In this document: one piece after another, positions 21,576-35,667 of the stretch
How positions within the stretch are numbered: the stretch's first letter is position 1
Layout: each line of letters starts with the position of its first letter
Source: Crotophaga sulcirostris
Lineage: Eukaryota; Chordata; Aves; Cuculiformes; Crotophagidae
Assembly: GCA_013397455.1 (NCBI GenBank)
Contig: VYZB01000223.1
Coordinates: 888,263-952,262 of the forward strand
DNA length: 64,000 nt
Reading direction: 5' to 3'
Position numbers and translations under genes: made by a program
Notes under the pieces: generated by a model
What the model saw: the letters and a program-made list of their open reading frames with translations, nothing else
Databases searched by the model: none
Told to the model about the DNA's origin: nothing

Positions 21576-23652
21576 ACAGGCTCAGGAAGGATTCAGGTAG
21601 TTTTTAGTTTCAAAACAGTTTTTTATCTTCTGTGGTCTGATATATACAATGTACAAGCAAATGTGAAGTTGCATATTAATGCTGGGTTTAGAAACAGTAG
21701 AATAGGCAGGCAGAAAAACACTTATGGAAGAACTGTAATGCTTGAAAAATAATAGTTATTTCTGAGATAGATATAAAAAGATACCAATGAATCTTAAAGG
21801 AAGCTCAGTAGAGAACACTTACTTGATATTATTGTAGTCTGGCATGTAAAGTTGCTGCGAGGCAAAAATTCCTCCCAAATCAATTCTGAAGTTTGCACAA
21901 CAAAGAGAGAAAATTTACAAAAATATGCTACTATATGTCTTGATATATGAATCAAATAGCTGGCCAAGGGCATGGAACACAGGCTTAGATGCCCAGGTTG
22001 TTACTTCTGCTGTTAGTACTAGAATTTAATGGTCTCAGAAACTGATGTAGGCTCCATCGAAACTGTATTTTCAATAATCTTTGGGATTTCATACATAAAA
22101 CTTGGGACTGGATTTTAAGGAAGTTTTGGGGTTTTGACTTGGTTGTTGTCTTAGTGGTTAGCTGTGGTTATCTTGCACACATCTTGCTTTCTCACTGTGA
22201 AATGAAAGGATAATATCAGTGTCTTCTGAAAAACCTTTTGACACCTGAAGATGACGAGCATCACGTAAGGCAATCGTATAATCATGTAAGTCATGAGGAA
22301 TTACTGATCATAGCTCTGCAGTTAACAGGTCCAAACACCTGAAAAATCTTTAGTTGGTTTGTGCTCACTCTTGTTTCACAGGCCTGTTGAAAATAGTTCT
22401 CCAGCTGTCTTAGGATGCACAGGTGTTGGCAACTGTGAAAGCTGCTGCAGTAAATTTATAGTTAAAAGAATATACCCCAGTAATGTCTCCTGCAATACAA
22501 GCATCCCATTGTGATTTTCAGAAATAGGTAGGAGTAGTCTCTTGCTACAGATTTCAGGTGTGATGTTAACATTTCTCTATGGGAAATAGTTAAGGGCCAT
22601 TCTAACTGAAACCATTCTATGATTTCCAAGTGTCCAGTGTGAACTTGTGGAGCTGTTGTTCTTGCATTGCTTCGTGGCACATTTACTAAGTAATCTTTTT
22701 AATTAAAAGTTACTGTGAAAACTGCAAAATGAAGGTCCTGAACCTCTTAAGTCATACATTGATATAACTTCATACTTGGGTAGGTATTTCCTGATACAAG
22801 ATATATCTATATGTGTATGTGTGTATGTATATGTATATACTTGTATATACTTACTGGTAAAGTTATTAATATTAAAGATTGAGAGGTCTGTCTAAGAAGT
22901 TATCTTTACTAAGAGAACATCCCTTTTGGCTAAAAACCAACAGTTTTTGATAGTTTCCAGTACCCTACTTCTAAACTAAGATAGTACTAGGTGTCCCGCT
23001 CCAATGGGTTCCACCAAAAGCCATCTCTCCATATTGTCATGTTATTTCATTCCTTAGAACAGTGAAAGTTAGCAAGCTACTTAAGGAGTCAGAATGGACA
23101 TCTGACTTTGTGAACATTGAAATGATTGTTTTTCCTTTCCTTTTTTTCTGAGAGTATAAGGATTGGGTCTCAGAGAGCTGAGAACAGGGGAGCAGTGGGG
23201 AAGATGCTGTCTGAATGTTCTCTCACTATGATCATCATTAAGAAAGCTTCTGCCTGACCTGTCCTAAATTGTACTTGCATTACTATGCAGAGTCCCCATA
23301 TCATCTGATGATACATACTCATATATACTTTATGTGTATATTTTTTTTAAATATATAAAATTCTGGTGAATAAGAGGAGACAACGTCTAGCATGATTGGG
23401 TTATATTTCTAAGTACATTACTGCTTTACTCCTATTAAGTCTGTTGTGTATAATACAGCTACATTTCTATTTGAGGAGGAACACTTGTTCTTCACTGTTT
23501 GCAGGTTCAGGGCTTAGAGCATAACCAAGCCTGACCATTTTATATTTGGAAGATTGTAACAGCAACAATAATGTGCAACCTTATATAACCGAATTACAGT
23601 GAGTGATTTGTCTGTGGCTTGTGGAGGAAAATAAAGAATGTATTATGGACTC
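21576..23652. other. Gene-free stretch with TA/TG-rich microsatellite
   Basis: No coding exon seen. An impure (TA/TG)n run of about 55 bases lies at 22800-22855. A possible CR1 3' tail relic occurs near 22595-22632 (GGCCATTCTAACTGAAACCA then TTCTATGATTTC). Confidence 0.55.
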
Positions 23653-23738
23653 TTGGTCTCACTTCGGTGCAATGTTAGGCTAAGAGCTGGACTAAATGAT
23701 CTTAAAGGTATTTTCCAACCTAAAAGATTCTGTGATAA
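23653..23738 (+). mobile_element. CR1 LINE 3' tail fragment
   Basis: CAATGTTAGGCTAAGAGCTG then GGACTAAATGATCTTAAAGG, TTTTCCAACC and GATTCTGTGA reproduce the last part of a CR1 3' end. Heavily truncated and old. Confidence 0.75.
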
Positions 23739-26700
23739 GTGATTGACCTATGTTATCCACAGAAAAGAATAGTTGGCCTAAAAAGCAGCGAATTACGTGC
23801 AATGATTATGTGCAATGAGGTCACATTTGGCAATGCATAGAAGTAGGTAGCATTCAAATACCATTTTTGGATTGCTGGAATATCAGAAAGGGAGGTATTA
23901 ATTGTTGGATGATATGCTGAATCAGTCAAATGTTGACCAACATATGAATCTGTCTGTAAGCTGTTAGCTCAGCAAATGTTGGATTGTACGTATTGTACTA
24001 GGAGCTATCATTTAAATTGATTTAGCATTTATTTTCAAATAGTTTGGTACCACAGCAGCCAGAAATGTCTCAGCACTTGTTTTCTAAAATTATTTTGCCT
24101 GGGATAATAACATAAATTATTTTGTCCTTGAGATAGAATCAGTTCCCACAATATGCAGAAGCAACTGCTTTTTCTCTTGAAAGACTGAGGAAGGAAATTT
24201 GCAGAAACTATTTTCTTTAGACTCTTTGTGGTCCTTCAAAGCTTCAAATTATGTTTTTTTATTGAAATAGCTCTTTAAAGAGACTTTTTTATGGATGTGA
24301 TGACTGGTGTCTGGAATTGGTGCAAATGCGTTGTGAAGCAATGACAAGATACTTGGAAATGTAAATTGTTCAGCCTCTGGTAGTATGGCAAGATGCTGAA
24401 ACGGTCTGAAATAAATGCTGAGACTGTGGCAGCATATATCTTGAACAAAGCTGTTGAAGAAAACAACAAATATGTGAATTAAAAGGCAGGGATGAAGATA
24501 CAACAAAGAGTACTCCTGTTCAAGCAAAATGTTGTTCAACTGTGTTGTCCATACACAGTAGAAGACAATCTTCCCCCTACCCACATTCCCCACGCCTCCC
24601 CACCATTACTGTTCGGGAAAATAGCATTTTTTTTTTTGTAAATATTATAGGAATGAAATTACTTGATTGTTTGCAAAGAAGGTATAGGAATTTTGCTGAT
24701 GGAACTGGAGAATTAAAATCAGACTTAGGAGAAAATGGAGCAAATAATGAGCTAGTGTGACTGTGGATAGATTTGTGTTCTGAATTTTTCACTTAATATT
24801 GCACTGCTCACCACCAGAAACCGCCTTTCCAGAATGTCTTGCTGTGTTTTTGCATTTCAGACCTAAGTTCACTGTTGGGCTGTCTTTTCCACTGGGGAGG
24901 GAGTATTCACAAGGAATGATTTGGTTTTGGGGGGAGAAAAAAAGCAAGCTGTGGATCTTAATATTACATCTTATGCTCATTGAGCCCCATTTTTACCTTG
25001 AAAAGAACTTAAGCTAAAACACTTTCAGACTGTCATTTAAAAAAAAAACAAACGGCAGAATGGGAACTACAGTGGGTTGGTGACTTTAGGACTGCAAAAC
25101 AAGGAAAATTATAGGTGCTTGTAAAAGGCAAGCTTTGTTAGAGTCAAGAAACCAAAAAGACTGAACACATGGAGTTCTGCTTTTGTTGGGATTTTTGATG
25201 GTCTTCCTAATCACTGAAGTATTTTAATAGGTATTGAGTTTTCACAATAGTCACTAGATGTAGCTAAAACCCCAACAGTTAATTAAGCCAAAAGCAATGC
25301 TCCATGAGATCACTTTCAGCTCTTGACTGTCAGCAGTGTCTCATGTTTGATGCAGGGGCTTGCAAATGTATCATTCTGAACGTCAGAATCCAAGTGATCT
25401 TATGGTTAGTGCCTCTGCACCTGAGATGGCTTTTGTGTCTCTCTGTAGGTGGTACCACAGACAGATTTTGGTAGTCCTTGCTCTGGGTTAAACTGGTAGC
25501 TGATTTGCCACTGATGCTGAGTAATCTTGTGCCTGTTTCAAGGGGAACAACATCCCTATCTGTGGAGGTCAGAGTTTGGTTGCTGTCTTCAGCCAGTATC
25601 GGGAGGGTTTTGGAAAGCTCCTGGCAATGAAATGTACACGTTATGGTGACTTTAGAACTCTGCTGAACAAATATGAAATTGAAGGACTAGTATAAATCCC
25701 CCTTGGGTAGGAGGATTTCCTGGGAAATAGATTTGGCTTCAAATAAGATGACAGGTCACATAGGTGACACTTGAATGAATTATTGTGAAGAAGCAGTTTT
25801 TAATCAGTGACATTGGGTGGTGCAGAATGGTTTTTCCTGGAGGTTAAAGGTCTCTCCAAGCAAAACTCCTCAGTATAATTAATGACAAATGCTGCTCAGT
25901 GCAGACAGCGTGAAAACAGCCTGTTTTCCCTTTCTTGCCAGAGCAAGTAAAATAATGCACACATGAACCAAGCACCTGGCCTGTCACATTGTTTTAGCTT
26001 CAGAAACAGTAGTTTTATACGTCACTTTAGCACGACACAGGTCTCTCTTTATATCTTGAACCACTGAAAGTTCCCTCATTACACAGATGTACATCAAGAA
26101 AAGATCTAGGTGCTCTAAAATGATTCCTCACAATAGCTCATCTCCCTTTGAGTATTGATTTGAGATCTGCATTTCTGAAAAACAAGTTGCCAGAACAGGA
26201 CATGTTATGAAGCTTGGAAGAATGTCCCAGTCCTGATCTCAGAAGGACTAAGACTTATTCAGCCTCTGCATCTGTTCACGATGCTAATTAAATAGCTCTG
26301 TGCCTTGAAAAACTATAGCAGGTCATAAAGAGACCATTTTAAAAAGTTGATTTAAAGGAGAAATGAGATCTAGAAAGTGACATTTTAAAAGCTCTTCAAC
26401 AGACAAAAGTAACACAAATCAAAGATCAGACAGAGAGAAAATGGTTAAAACATCACTGATATCAGCGGACAACTTGTCAGTAGATGGACTACATAAGAGA
26501 TAAACGTGAACAATTGAAACTTCTATGTAGCATGGAAATAGAGACAGGCTACAGGTCAGGCTGAAGACTCGGAACCCCACTGAGGCAGAATACTTCAACA
26601 GGAGTTTTTTTCAATTAAAACATCTGGTATACTACAGAGGTGACCTTAAAAGTTGCATCAGAAAAGGCGTTTTGCTCCTAAGGTGACGATAGCTCTGTTA

Positions 26701-29700
26701 TAGGAATAGTGTCTGATGGAACAAATGTAATATCAATCATGCTTATAGCTGATGGCCCAGTGCCAAGCTGCTGATCATAGCTTTTAGTCATGTGTTTGTT
26801 TCCCAAGCTCCAAAATGTAAGACAAACCATTTGGGTAACAGCATTTAGCTTTTTTCCATGATTTATTCCAAGACTTAGAAATATCTAGAGACCAAGAACA
26901 TGACAATATATGTACCTGCTATTCCACTTGCAGTGCCTTCTCCAGTGGGTTTGTAGGGGTGTGCTAAAATAGTCTGATCCTCAGTGACCTGGCATCCATA
27001 GTGCATCTACTTCTGTTCCCAATGATGGTGAACGCTACCCTGGCTGAACGGCAGCATTCTGTCCTCAATTGCTCCTCATTTTCCTTAAGTATAATTAAAT
27101 GGAGTGCATACCTAGGGACAATAAGCCTCTAGAGCCATATTTGCAGGTCTGAATTAATTTGCAAGATAAGTCAAGAAATTTATAGAATCATTCCCAACAC
27201 TCTGAGGAAAGATTAAGAAAATCCATGATGCAGTAATGTTAAAGCAAGTTGCAGTCCTTCCCAAGGGCAAAAGGGTTTTTTACAATGCATACGTACGCAC
27301 CCTGTAAAATTAAAATAGTGTTGATGGATAATGGTATTTAAAACTCATCAGTATTTTAGTCTTTTGAATTACTTTACTTATCTCCAAACTATATTGCCTG
27401 CAAATGCTGGGATTAACATAGTGTGACTCTGAACATGCAGTAATGATTAGGAATGTTGTAGGTACACTTAGCTGATTGAAAGAGTTAGTGTAGAGCTATG
27501 GGAATAAGGGGTATATTCAATATGCTGAAGACCTTAGCTCCCTTTGCCTATTTCAGAAAGGAAGGTTAAAATTCTCTTAGTTTCTAAAAGAGGTTAGGGT
27601 GCACATAAATGCCAACTCAGAAGGCTTCATGCAGGTTAAATAAAATGCGAATAAACAACAAATATGATTTGCGCTCTTTTGAAAGCATGTTTTGTTTTAT
27701 GAAGTGTTTTCCATGCTACTTAGACTTAATGTCAATCTTTTCTAGTTTAAAAACAGTAGGACATCTTAGCAGGGAGGTGTCCTCTATGGGGTTCAGAAAA
27801 GTGACTACAGAAAGGAAGCCAGTTATGTGGGTTCCATGTTTCTGTACAGTTTCAGTTCTTTCAGAGGGGCCAAGATGCATTACAGTTTGGCTAAAACTGT
27901 AGTTCCAAATCACATCCATTTAGTGTCTTCTGCAATAAGAGAGAGAAGTAGAGACAGAGCCTCCATGGGAACTGAAGCCTTTCTGGAGCTCCGTGATGTG
28001 CTGAGGTTATGTGTGCTCCTGTATGGTCGGTCCTGGGTGCAAGACTTGCCCTCCCTCAGCATTCCTGGGGCTCCTCGCATTCACCAGATACCCCTCAGGA
28101 AGCTCCTGGTCCTTTGACTGTGTGAGATGAGGAACCATGTGGGATATTTAGATGTGCTGCTGTGGATTTAAGAAGCTTAACCTTCCACCCATGTAAAGTG
28201 CAGAGTGCCTACGCAGGTCTTCATAAAAAGCCTCAGTCACCTTCCTTAGCAAAAATGTGTGATGCTACTGCCAGGCAATCATACCTTTTGTAATATACTG
28301 AGGCAGCCACTGTTTTAATCTGTGAAAATGGCACTTTAGAAAGTGTATGTCAGTGGGTGGACTCAATGAACTTCTAATTCACTGAAATCTCTTGTAGCCT
28401 GTTTTAAGCCAGATTTACTGGGTTGTTTATGAATGGCACATTTTAGTTTTAGTGCCTGGTGCTGTGAATCCATTCCTTGTTTGTACAGTCTGCATCCATG
28501 TGAGCATTCCCAGGGAACATTCATGTAATCAGTACAGCCATTTCATGCAGGAAGGATCCTGCAAGCTTTTGTTAAGTGTAAGCTACACTACTCGACCATC
28601 AACTTTGGTTTTCCATTCAGTAATGCACTGCATATGCTAAATGTGCCACTGCTGTGAGTTTAATCTTGGGCACCAAAAACACCTCTGATAACATTAAACT
28701 ACAACAATTAATCTAAAATTTACATTGCTTACTTCTGATGCAAAAGAAGAACAATGTCAGTGCCTCATCTCTCTGTTAATCTGATCTGTATATTTGCTGC
28801 CTCTCTAATTAACTTTTTTGAAAAATTATTGAAACATTTTGCTTTTTTCTTTTACAGATGAATTTGTTTTGTGTTTTAGAGCTGCCCTTGTAGGTTACTG
28901 GATAGTTAATTGAAGCTCAGGCTTTAACATTTCAAATCCAGCTGTTTTCAGCAGCAAATGCTAGCGGGTTACTAAGTGCACTTAGCCTAGATTTAATATG
29001 CCTTAAAGCAATTAATTTTGTGGAGGAAACGGTTTTCAAGTTAGCATTTATCTTCTGTTTATCATTGCCCTTCCTTAGACTTTTGACCTAGCACAAGTTT
29101 ACAGTGCTCTCAAAAAATTCCCAGCAGCTTTGCAGCAATTTTTCTATATTCTAATACATTATTGCAAAAGGAGAGTGGCAAATCTTCAGGTGATGTAAAA
29201 CCACTGTTGATTTGCCCTGTTTGCAAAGCTACGTAGTAGTCTGTCTATTCTTATCGAAACATATGACTTCTGCTACTGCTAGGGTTTTTGTGTGATTCCT
29301 GGAAATATAAACAGTAGAATAGATTTTCTTCTGTGGATCAGGATTTTTCACTGGAAAGCCTGGTATCTTTTAGATACCTGTCATTTAGTACAGCAAAGTC
29401 TACTAAATTACATAAAATTATAGCTTGTTTGAAAGGGGCTACAGCCTGGGCTTTAGCATTCATTAATTTCCAGCATTTGGGAATGCTGAGGCTTGGTTTG
29501 GTCATGTCTTACCTATGTTTTTTGAGGAGACAGGCTAACACTTATTGTTACTGTATAGAAATATTCTCCATCATCTGCTGGGGAGAAAAAAAGCAATAAT
29601 GTGCCAGTCTTCCTATGTATTTTCATGTTTTTATAGCTTTGCCTTGCTATGTGTTGCTAACCGATTCCTACTGATCTTGTTCCTGTACAGCTAAAAACAG

Positions 29701-31317
29701 CATGAAAGCCAGAGATAATGGTACAAATCCTTTCTTGCTTTTCCACAACTATGATATGAAATGTCATGCTGCTCCCTGTTCTATTGGTAATGCTTCAGAT
29801 TATTGGAGTGAGAAGCTGTAAAATAGATTCTTGATAATGCATGTGTGTAGATTTAATGGTTATGAGTAGGTTAACCTTGATCCGAGAGGAGTGACAACCT
29901 TGCCTTGATTTATAACAAGTAGCCCAAATAATTTCACTGCACTAAATAGGCTATGCTTTGCAGCAAAACATTATTGCCTATCTTGCCATATCTTCACAAC
30001 TGAAAACTGCTTATGGCTCCCATGTCCTCATGCCCTTTTCTTTAATTCTGTGTGAAGAGAATGTTGAGAGGAATAGCAATAACTGGAGAACAACTTGGGC
30101 TCCTGGGATAAGAGGTGAAAAGCTGTTACTGTCTCTTAAGAGCTGTATTTTCAAAGATCTCATTTGCTGAAGCTCAGTGAGTGGAAAAGTGCTATAAAAT
30201 AGCAGAAAACAATTAGGAATGCAACCTATATTAAAATAAATAACAGATGATAGATGATTTAATTTCTATGTTCTTACACTCTGAAGTTAAGATGTGGATT
30301 TTACAGCCTTATTAAAATTGAAAGGACAAAGTGGGCACATTTAGACTTTAGATTTGAGTACTATTCTGTGTTACCTTAAAATAAAATCAAAGATCAGGCC
30401 AATAACGGATATATTTAATTTCATTTCAGCGACATAAATTACTGTCTGCACTTCAGACAAGCTCACATTGCACTTTCCAACCCATCTGAGCAGCATGTAC
30501 TTGGCAAGAGGAATTTGAAGTTGCTGATTAGGTTTTTAACTTGGCTTTTCACCACCAGACAGATTTAGTAGGGATGAAAATCTTTCCTCACCGTCTTCTG
30601 CAAGATGCAGGGAGAAGCAGTGAAGGAATAACTGGGAAGTCACTGGAAAACAGTGGTTTTGCGGGGAGGCCTAGAGTGCCCCCAGATTTCCTAATGCTTG
30701 TAAGGATTTGCATAGCAGAAGCTTGTGAGTCTGTTGATGAAAGATCATTAAAAACAAGGATCTCTCTTTCCAGTGTAACCACAGAAGAGCCCCAGCAATA
30801 CTTGCCTCTAACTCAAAAGTTCTCTAAGCCGGAATACATCTGGGAGAAAGGCAAAGGGTTTCTGGTACAACAAAGTCATTTAAAGCACTGTAGAATTATA
30901 CTTGAAAACATATTCGACCTACTTTTTAAATAGCTAGCTCTGAAATAAGCAGATATTGTTGTACTTAAGTTCTCCTTTTCTGTTCTCCAACATAGCTTCC
31001 TAAGGATGAATGGCCAGTATTCGTATTTGAATAGTTTAATGTTTAACATTTCAGCTTTCTGTTACATGTGTGCTCGCTTTCTCTTCACTGTCAGCATATT
31101 GATGTATCTGCATCTTACTGGTTATTAGTTGCAAGGTCTTCTTGCGTATTTTTAAACATCTTCAACACTTTTGCTCTTCTCTGTCTGTCTCATGATGCCA
31201 TCTGTATCATACTGCACAGAAAGAGTCTGTTTCAAAGAGAGATGGATGCTGAAGAGATGTAGTGCAGACAACCAAATTAACTTCCCCACTGCTCTTTTTG
31301 CAGCCTTGTGACAGCGG
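23739..31317. other. Gene-free stretch
   Basis: No coding exon, RNA gene or clear CR1 copy. ORFs of up to 130 codons (30541-30933) have no recognisable domain. The 28660-29230 part is AT-rich, low in CpG and resembles conserved non-coding sequence (AATTAATCTAAAATTTACAT; AATTAACTTTTTTGAAAAAT). Confidence 0.5.
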
Positions 31318-31395
31318 ACTATCACAGTATCACAAGGTTGGAAAGGACCTCTGAGATCATCGAGTCCAACCTATAACCCAACATTAACACCAAAA
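31318..31395 (-). mobile_element. CR1 LINE 3' end, severely truncated
   Basis: TATCACAGTATCACAAGGTT, AAGGACCTCTGAGATCATCG and TATAACCCAACATTAACACC match the complement of the same CR1 subfamily seen at 6.7 and 47.6 kb. Similarity ends near 31393, where a hairpin-forming sequence begins. Confidence 0.9.
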
Positions 31396-31416
31396 TCCTT
31401 GCTTGGCAAGGATTTT
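31392..31416. repeat. Near-perfect palindrome at CR1 truncation point
   Basis: AAAATCCTTGC and GCAAGGATTTT are exact 11 bp inverted arms separated by TTG, placed where the CR1 copy loses similarity to its relatives. Confidence 0.85.
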
Positions 31417-34400
31417 ATTCAGCACTGAGACATCAAGTGACAGCATTGGGTATTGCAGCTCTGTACCAGGAAGAGGGCAGTTCTGAGATTGCCTTTTTGG
31501 TTTCTTTGGAAAGCAGATTTATCTGCAATATAAATTGAATATTGGGGCTTAGCTAGATTTTCAGAGATGAGAGGGAACAAGTCTTCCTTATTCTGGAATT
31601 ATTTAAGTAGGTTTGGGATTTATAGGCAATGCAGATGAGTTACAGAACATCAATATCCAATAGAGCCCGTTTTGCCAGCAACTCCATCATACACCAGACC
31701 TGCAGAAAAGTAGTTCTGTGACTATGGTAATGCTTCAGCTGCAAGCTACAGGTGAAATAAAACTGCAGACACTCTGTCTATAGAAGGGTTATTTATATGA
31801 ACATCCTTGATAGTACTTTAAAATCTGTTCTTCTTCTGATGTGGAAAATTTTGCAGGATGTGCAGATGGGACAGATTCGCAAGTGGATGCAGGCATAGCA
31901 CACTCTGTTAGCATTGCTGGCCTCTGTGTAGCCTGCAGAACTGCTCCTGTGTCCTAGGGCAGGGCACAGCTGCAGTTGCAGGGTCTCTCATGGGTTGTGA
32001 CTCTGCCTGGCTGACATGCCCTGTGGTAGGGACTGGAAGAGTCCATGTCTTGGCCAAGGAAGGATGTGGGCACTTGTAAGGTGATGCATCTGCAAAGCCT
32101 CCTATACGGGGATCTGTAAGCCTGTCCTAAGCCTTTTCCATGTGGCTGACCAGAACACGTAAACGTCTCATGCTCCAAAACACTAGTTTTGTGAACAAAA
32201 ATCATGGAAATAGGAAAAACTTGCTTTGTTCTCTTACTTACTATGTATGTGTCTTGCTGCTAGCTTGTATTTTCACCATTCACTTGTTCTGCTGCTTTGT
32301 AATTGTGTTGATCTTTGAAGCTGACTGACCTGTATTTCTTGTGCCTTACGAATGGGAAGCCCTACAAATTATTACCTGGCCTTGAAGTTGAAAGGGCAAT
32401 AAATTTATGAAAAACAGTTCTTGTGGTTTAAGATAGTTAATATCACAGGACATGTGATTCATAAATATTCCCTGTTTTCTGCTAAGTTTTGTGAATTTAA
32501 CTAGGTTTATGAGATGTGGCTGAGTAGTGAGAAAAGTGGTAGTAAGAGATGGAAATACAATCTGTAAATAACTTTCGTAAAACCACCCTTTCCACACTTC
32601 TATGACTGTATACTCACTAGTTCAGTTACTGCTGATGGGATTATGGGATGTTACAAGGAGAAAATCTGCTATTTGAGAGCACAGGAGTGCTGTTAGGAGG
32701 AAGAGGCAGCCACATCCACATTGTAATTTGGGATGTGTTTGTGCCTTTGGAGCAGCAGACCACCTGCCTCAGAGGCATTACGTAGATGATTTCTCTCCTC
32801 TTTCCCTTCCTGTCAAAGTTCTTGAACACTGGCCTCCGTTTTGGCATTTTCAACCCAATGGGATTTCCAGCTGCTGCCAAGTGTCTGCTTTGCAAAACTT
32901 GTGAAAAACATACTGCTGGTGTTAGTTTCCTAGTAAAACAAATGATTCTGTGGCTATAGAAATGTGAGATTTTAATCAGTGAGGAAAATATGTATGACAG
33001 TGAAAAGCATGATGTTTGATCTCTGAAAGTTATGAGTACTATTTATACCTGAAGTGATAATAGAAGCTCATCTATTAATTTGTAAGTTTAAAAAGACAAA
33101 ATAAAATCCATGCTGGCTGTGACATCCAAATTGGTAGCTCTGTATCCTTTGACTTCTCAGGTAGCTATTCTGAAAACTGTCTAAATAGTCTAAAAGCTGA
33201 AGGCTTCTGAGTGGAATATACTTAATCATATGAAGAAGCACTATTCTGAGAGTTTATTTACCACACTCTCTGTCTTCCAAGAAACATACAGAACAGACAA
33301 ACTAGTATCCAATGTCTGTTCCTCTTTAATCTGTGTAGATGTTGTGTATTGTAGAGGTTGATAATGTTTTCATACAGAAAACATCCAAACTGAATGGATC
33401 ATTCCCAATGATTCATGTTCATAAAAACGCAGTGAGTGAGGCATAGTTCTTCATGGTCATTGCCCAGCTGCTCCTCTGCTCTTACTTATCTACACCCACA
33501 GCTGTAAAGTAACTTTCCAGGAGCTTCACTTGAGCTAATCTAGACTGTACGTGGACTAAGAGATGATGCACATTGCTTTTACTGCCTACTGGACCCCAAC
33601 AGATCACGCTTTGGCACATGTTTCTTCAGGGCTAATGAGCTCCCTCCAGGCGTGCTCAGAAGTAGCCCAGGTAGTGAATAGATCATGAATGGTGTGATAT
33701 GCCCTCCACGTGTGCTCACCTCTTGGCAGTCATTGCAGCACTGGCAAGGATGGGTTCATGACCTTCTTCCTTGCTGAAAACGCAATGGGAAATGAGGTGG
33801 GATTTCCAACGTGTTTGCATTAGTGCTAAGCCTGAGACATGAGGGCTTGCACTGCATACCTAGGCTGAGAATTGGATCTGGGGAGAGGGCCTAAGAGCAC
33901 AGAGCATATAAAACTGAGAAAAGAGGCTTTGGAAATATCCCTAACTATCACATAATCAAACATTAACATTTCTTATGCATATGGTAATGTGCCTTTGTTT
34001 TTCCCAGGGAGGGTGAATTTTGGCACTTCATCTCTGCCGGTCTGCTCTTTCATAATGATCTGATTGCTGTTGATTACTTGTGATTGTCAGAAAAGGCATG
34101 GATATGAATAATCTGTGCATTTTGTCATTTGGAGAAGATAATCTGTTTATCTCTGAGGGCAGAAGAACAGCTTAAACTTTCACATAATCAGATCTTAAGC
34201 AGCAAAGAGCCTTAAAGTTATGTCCGTGCCAGACTAATTGGGTTTTGTGGTTTGAGATTTGTATATATTTCGCATGCAGGCATTTGGAGAAAGATTTAGC
34301 TGTTTAATGAGGAAGATGGGGGGGAATTATTAAGTTTCCTGTGAGTTTTCTTTTTTTTAGGGGTAGGAAAAAATCAACATTTCAAACAAAATTTTATTCT

Positions 34401-35128
34401 TCTCCCTCACCAATTTTAATTTAAACAAGTGAAGTCCTGTGCTTTCGTACTTGTAGTTGGGTTCCTTCCATGGGTGTTACAGGAATCATACGAGTAGCTT
34501 TCCCTGATTAAATCCTAGAAATACACCTGCTGAAATGCTCCAAGTTACTGGGTTTTCACTGTGCTCCACAGATTGTTGCCAAATCCTGATCATTGGTGAT
34601 GTTCTGTGCTTTGCTAGTGAACACCCTTCATCAACCTTGAGTTTATCTGAAAGGCAAGACATTTCAGCTCTTGCCCATCGGAAATTCAGATGAGGATTTT
34701 CCAAAAAGCACAGACTGCCCTGCTGCACATTTGGTCTTAAAACATTTTCTTTTTCCCTTAGGATGACAGAATATAAAGAAAGAACTCTCGGCCCTAAGGA
34801 AACACTTCTTCCTGGGAGTGCCTTTCCTGTACTAGGAAAGTTCAGTGGCTCAACATAACTGTTGATGACTTCCTAATTATGAACAGAATTTTGATGTTAC
34901 AAATCTTGTAACGCAAATTTTTGGTGTTACAAATACCAAATATTGCTACAGGCAATATATCTTTCTGGTTGTTTGTTTGGGTTTTTTTTTTGTTTGTTTG
35001 TGCTTTGTTTTGTTTTTCCTACAGTTGTTTTTCTTTTTGGTCCCTGCCTTGTATTGTCACTAATGAGGACAGACTGGAAGAAGTGTATCCCAAGCTTTCA
35101 TATGGATTTACAGGGTGCTTGTCTGAAA
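31417..35128. other. Gene-free stretch
   Basis: No coding exon recognised. AT-rich, CNE-like sequence lies around 34060-34330; a G/T-rich tract (TTTG repeats) runs from 34968 to 35035. Confidence 0.5.
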
Positions 35129-35169
35129 CATACTGAAACACCCTGATCACATACTGAAACACCCTGATC
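35129..35169. repeat. 21 bp tandem duplication
   Basis: Unit CATACTGAAACACCCTGATC plus one base occurs at 35129-35149 and 35150-35169. Confidence 0.93.
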
Positions 35170-35667
35170 TGATACTCCTACAATTTGGAATTATTACGGT
35201 TAGAATGATTCATGTGCTTCATTGTAGCTGTCATGCTACTTCCAAGATTTTCAATCTTGATGTCATTTTGTTATGGATGATATAACGCAGTTTCTTCAGC
35301 TGTGCAATTAGGGCCATTTTATCATCATGACAAAGACTTACTCTAGAATGACTCTGAGGAGATTTAAGCTTATTTTATTGAAGTTTTTGTTTTCTCCACA
35401 ATTCATGACTGTGAAACACACATGAACTGCAGGAGCACTTGTCTCCTGTATTTAGACGAAGACAGCGTATGCTCTTTGTTCAGCCACAAACTGGATGATA
35501 GTTCTAGGGGAAGGCCGAGAGAAAGTTGGAACCCAGGGAAAAAAATACAGGTTACAAGTACTTTCATTTGTAAGTAGATGGTTTTATTAACAACACTGCA
35601 GGGTCTTTTAACAGCCTGAAGCTCTTTGCACAGCAGAAGTTTGAGTTGTACCCCTGTGTTTTATAAC

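Noticed and set aside
28340..28385. CR1-like 3' tail (GTGGGTGGACTCAATGAACT)
   Set aside because: Only about 30 bases resemble CR1 and the terminal motif is missing.
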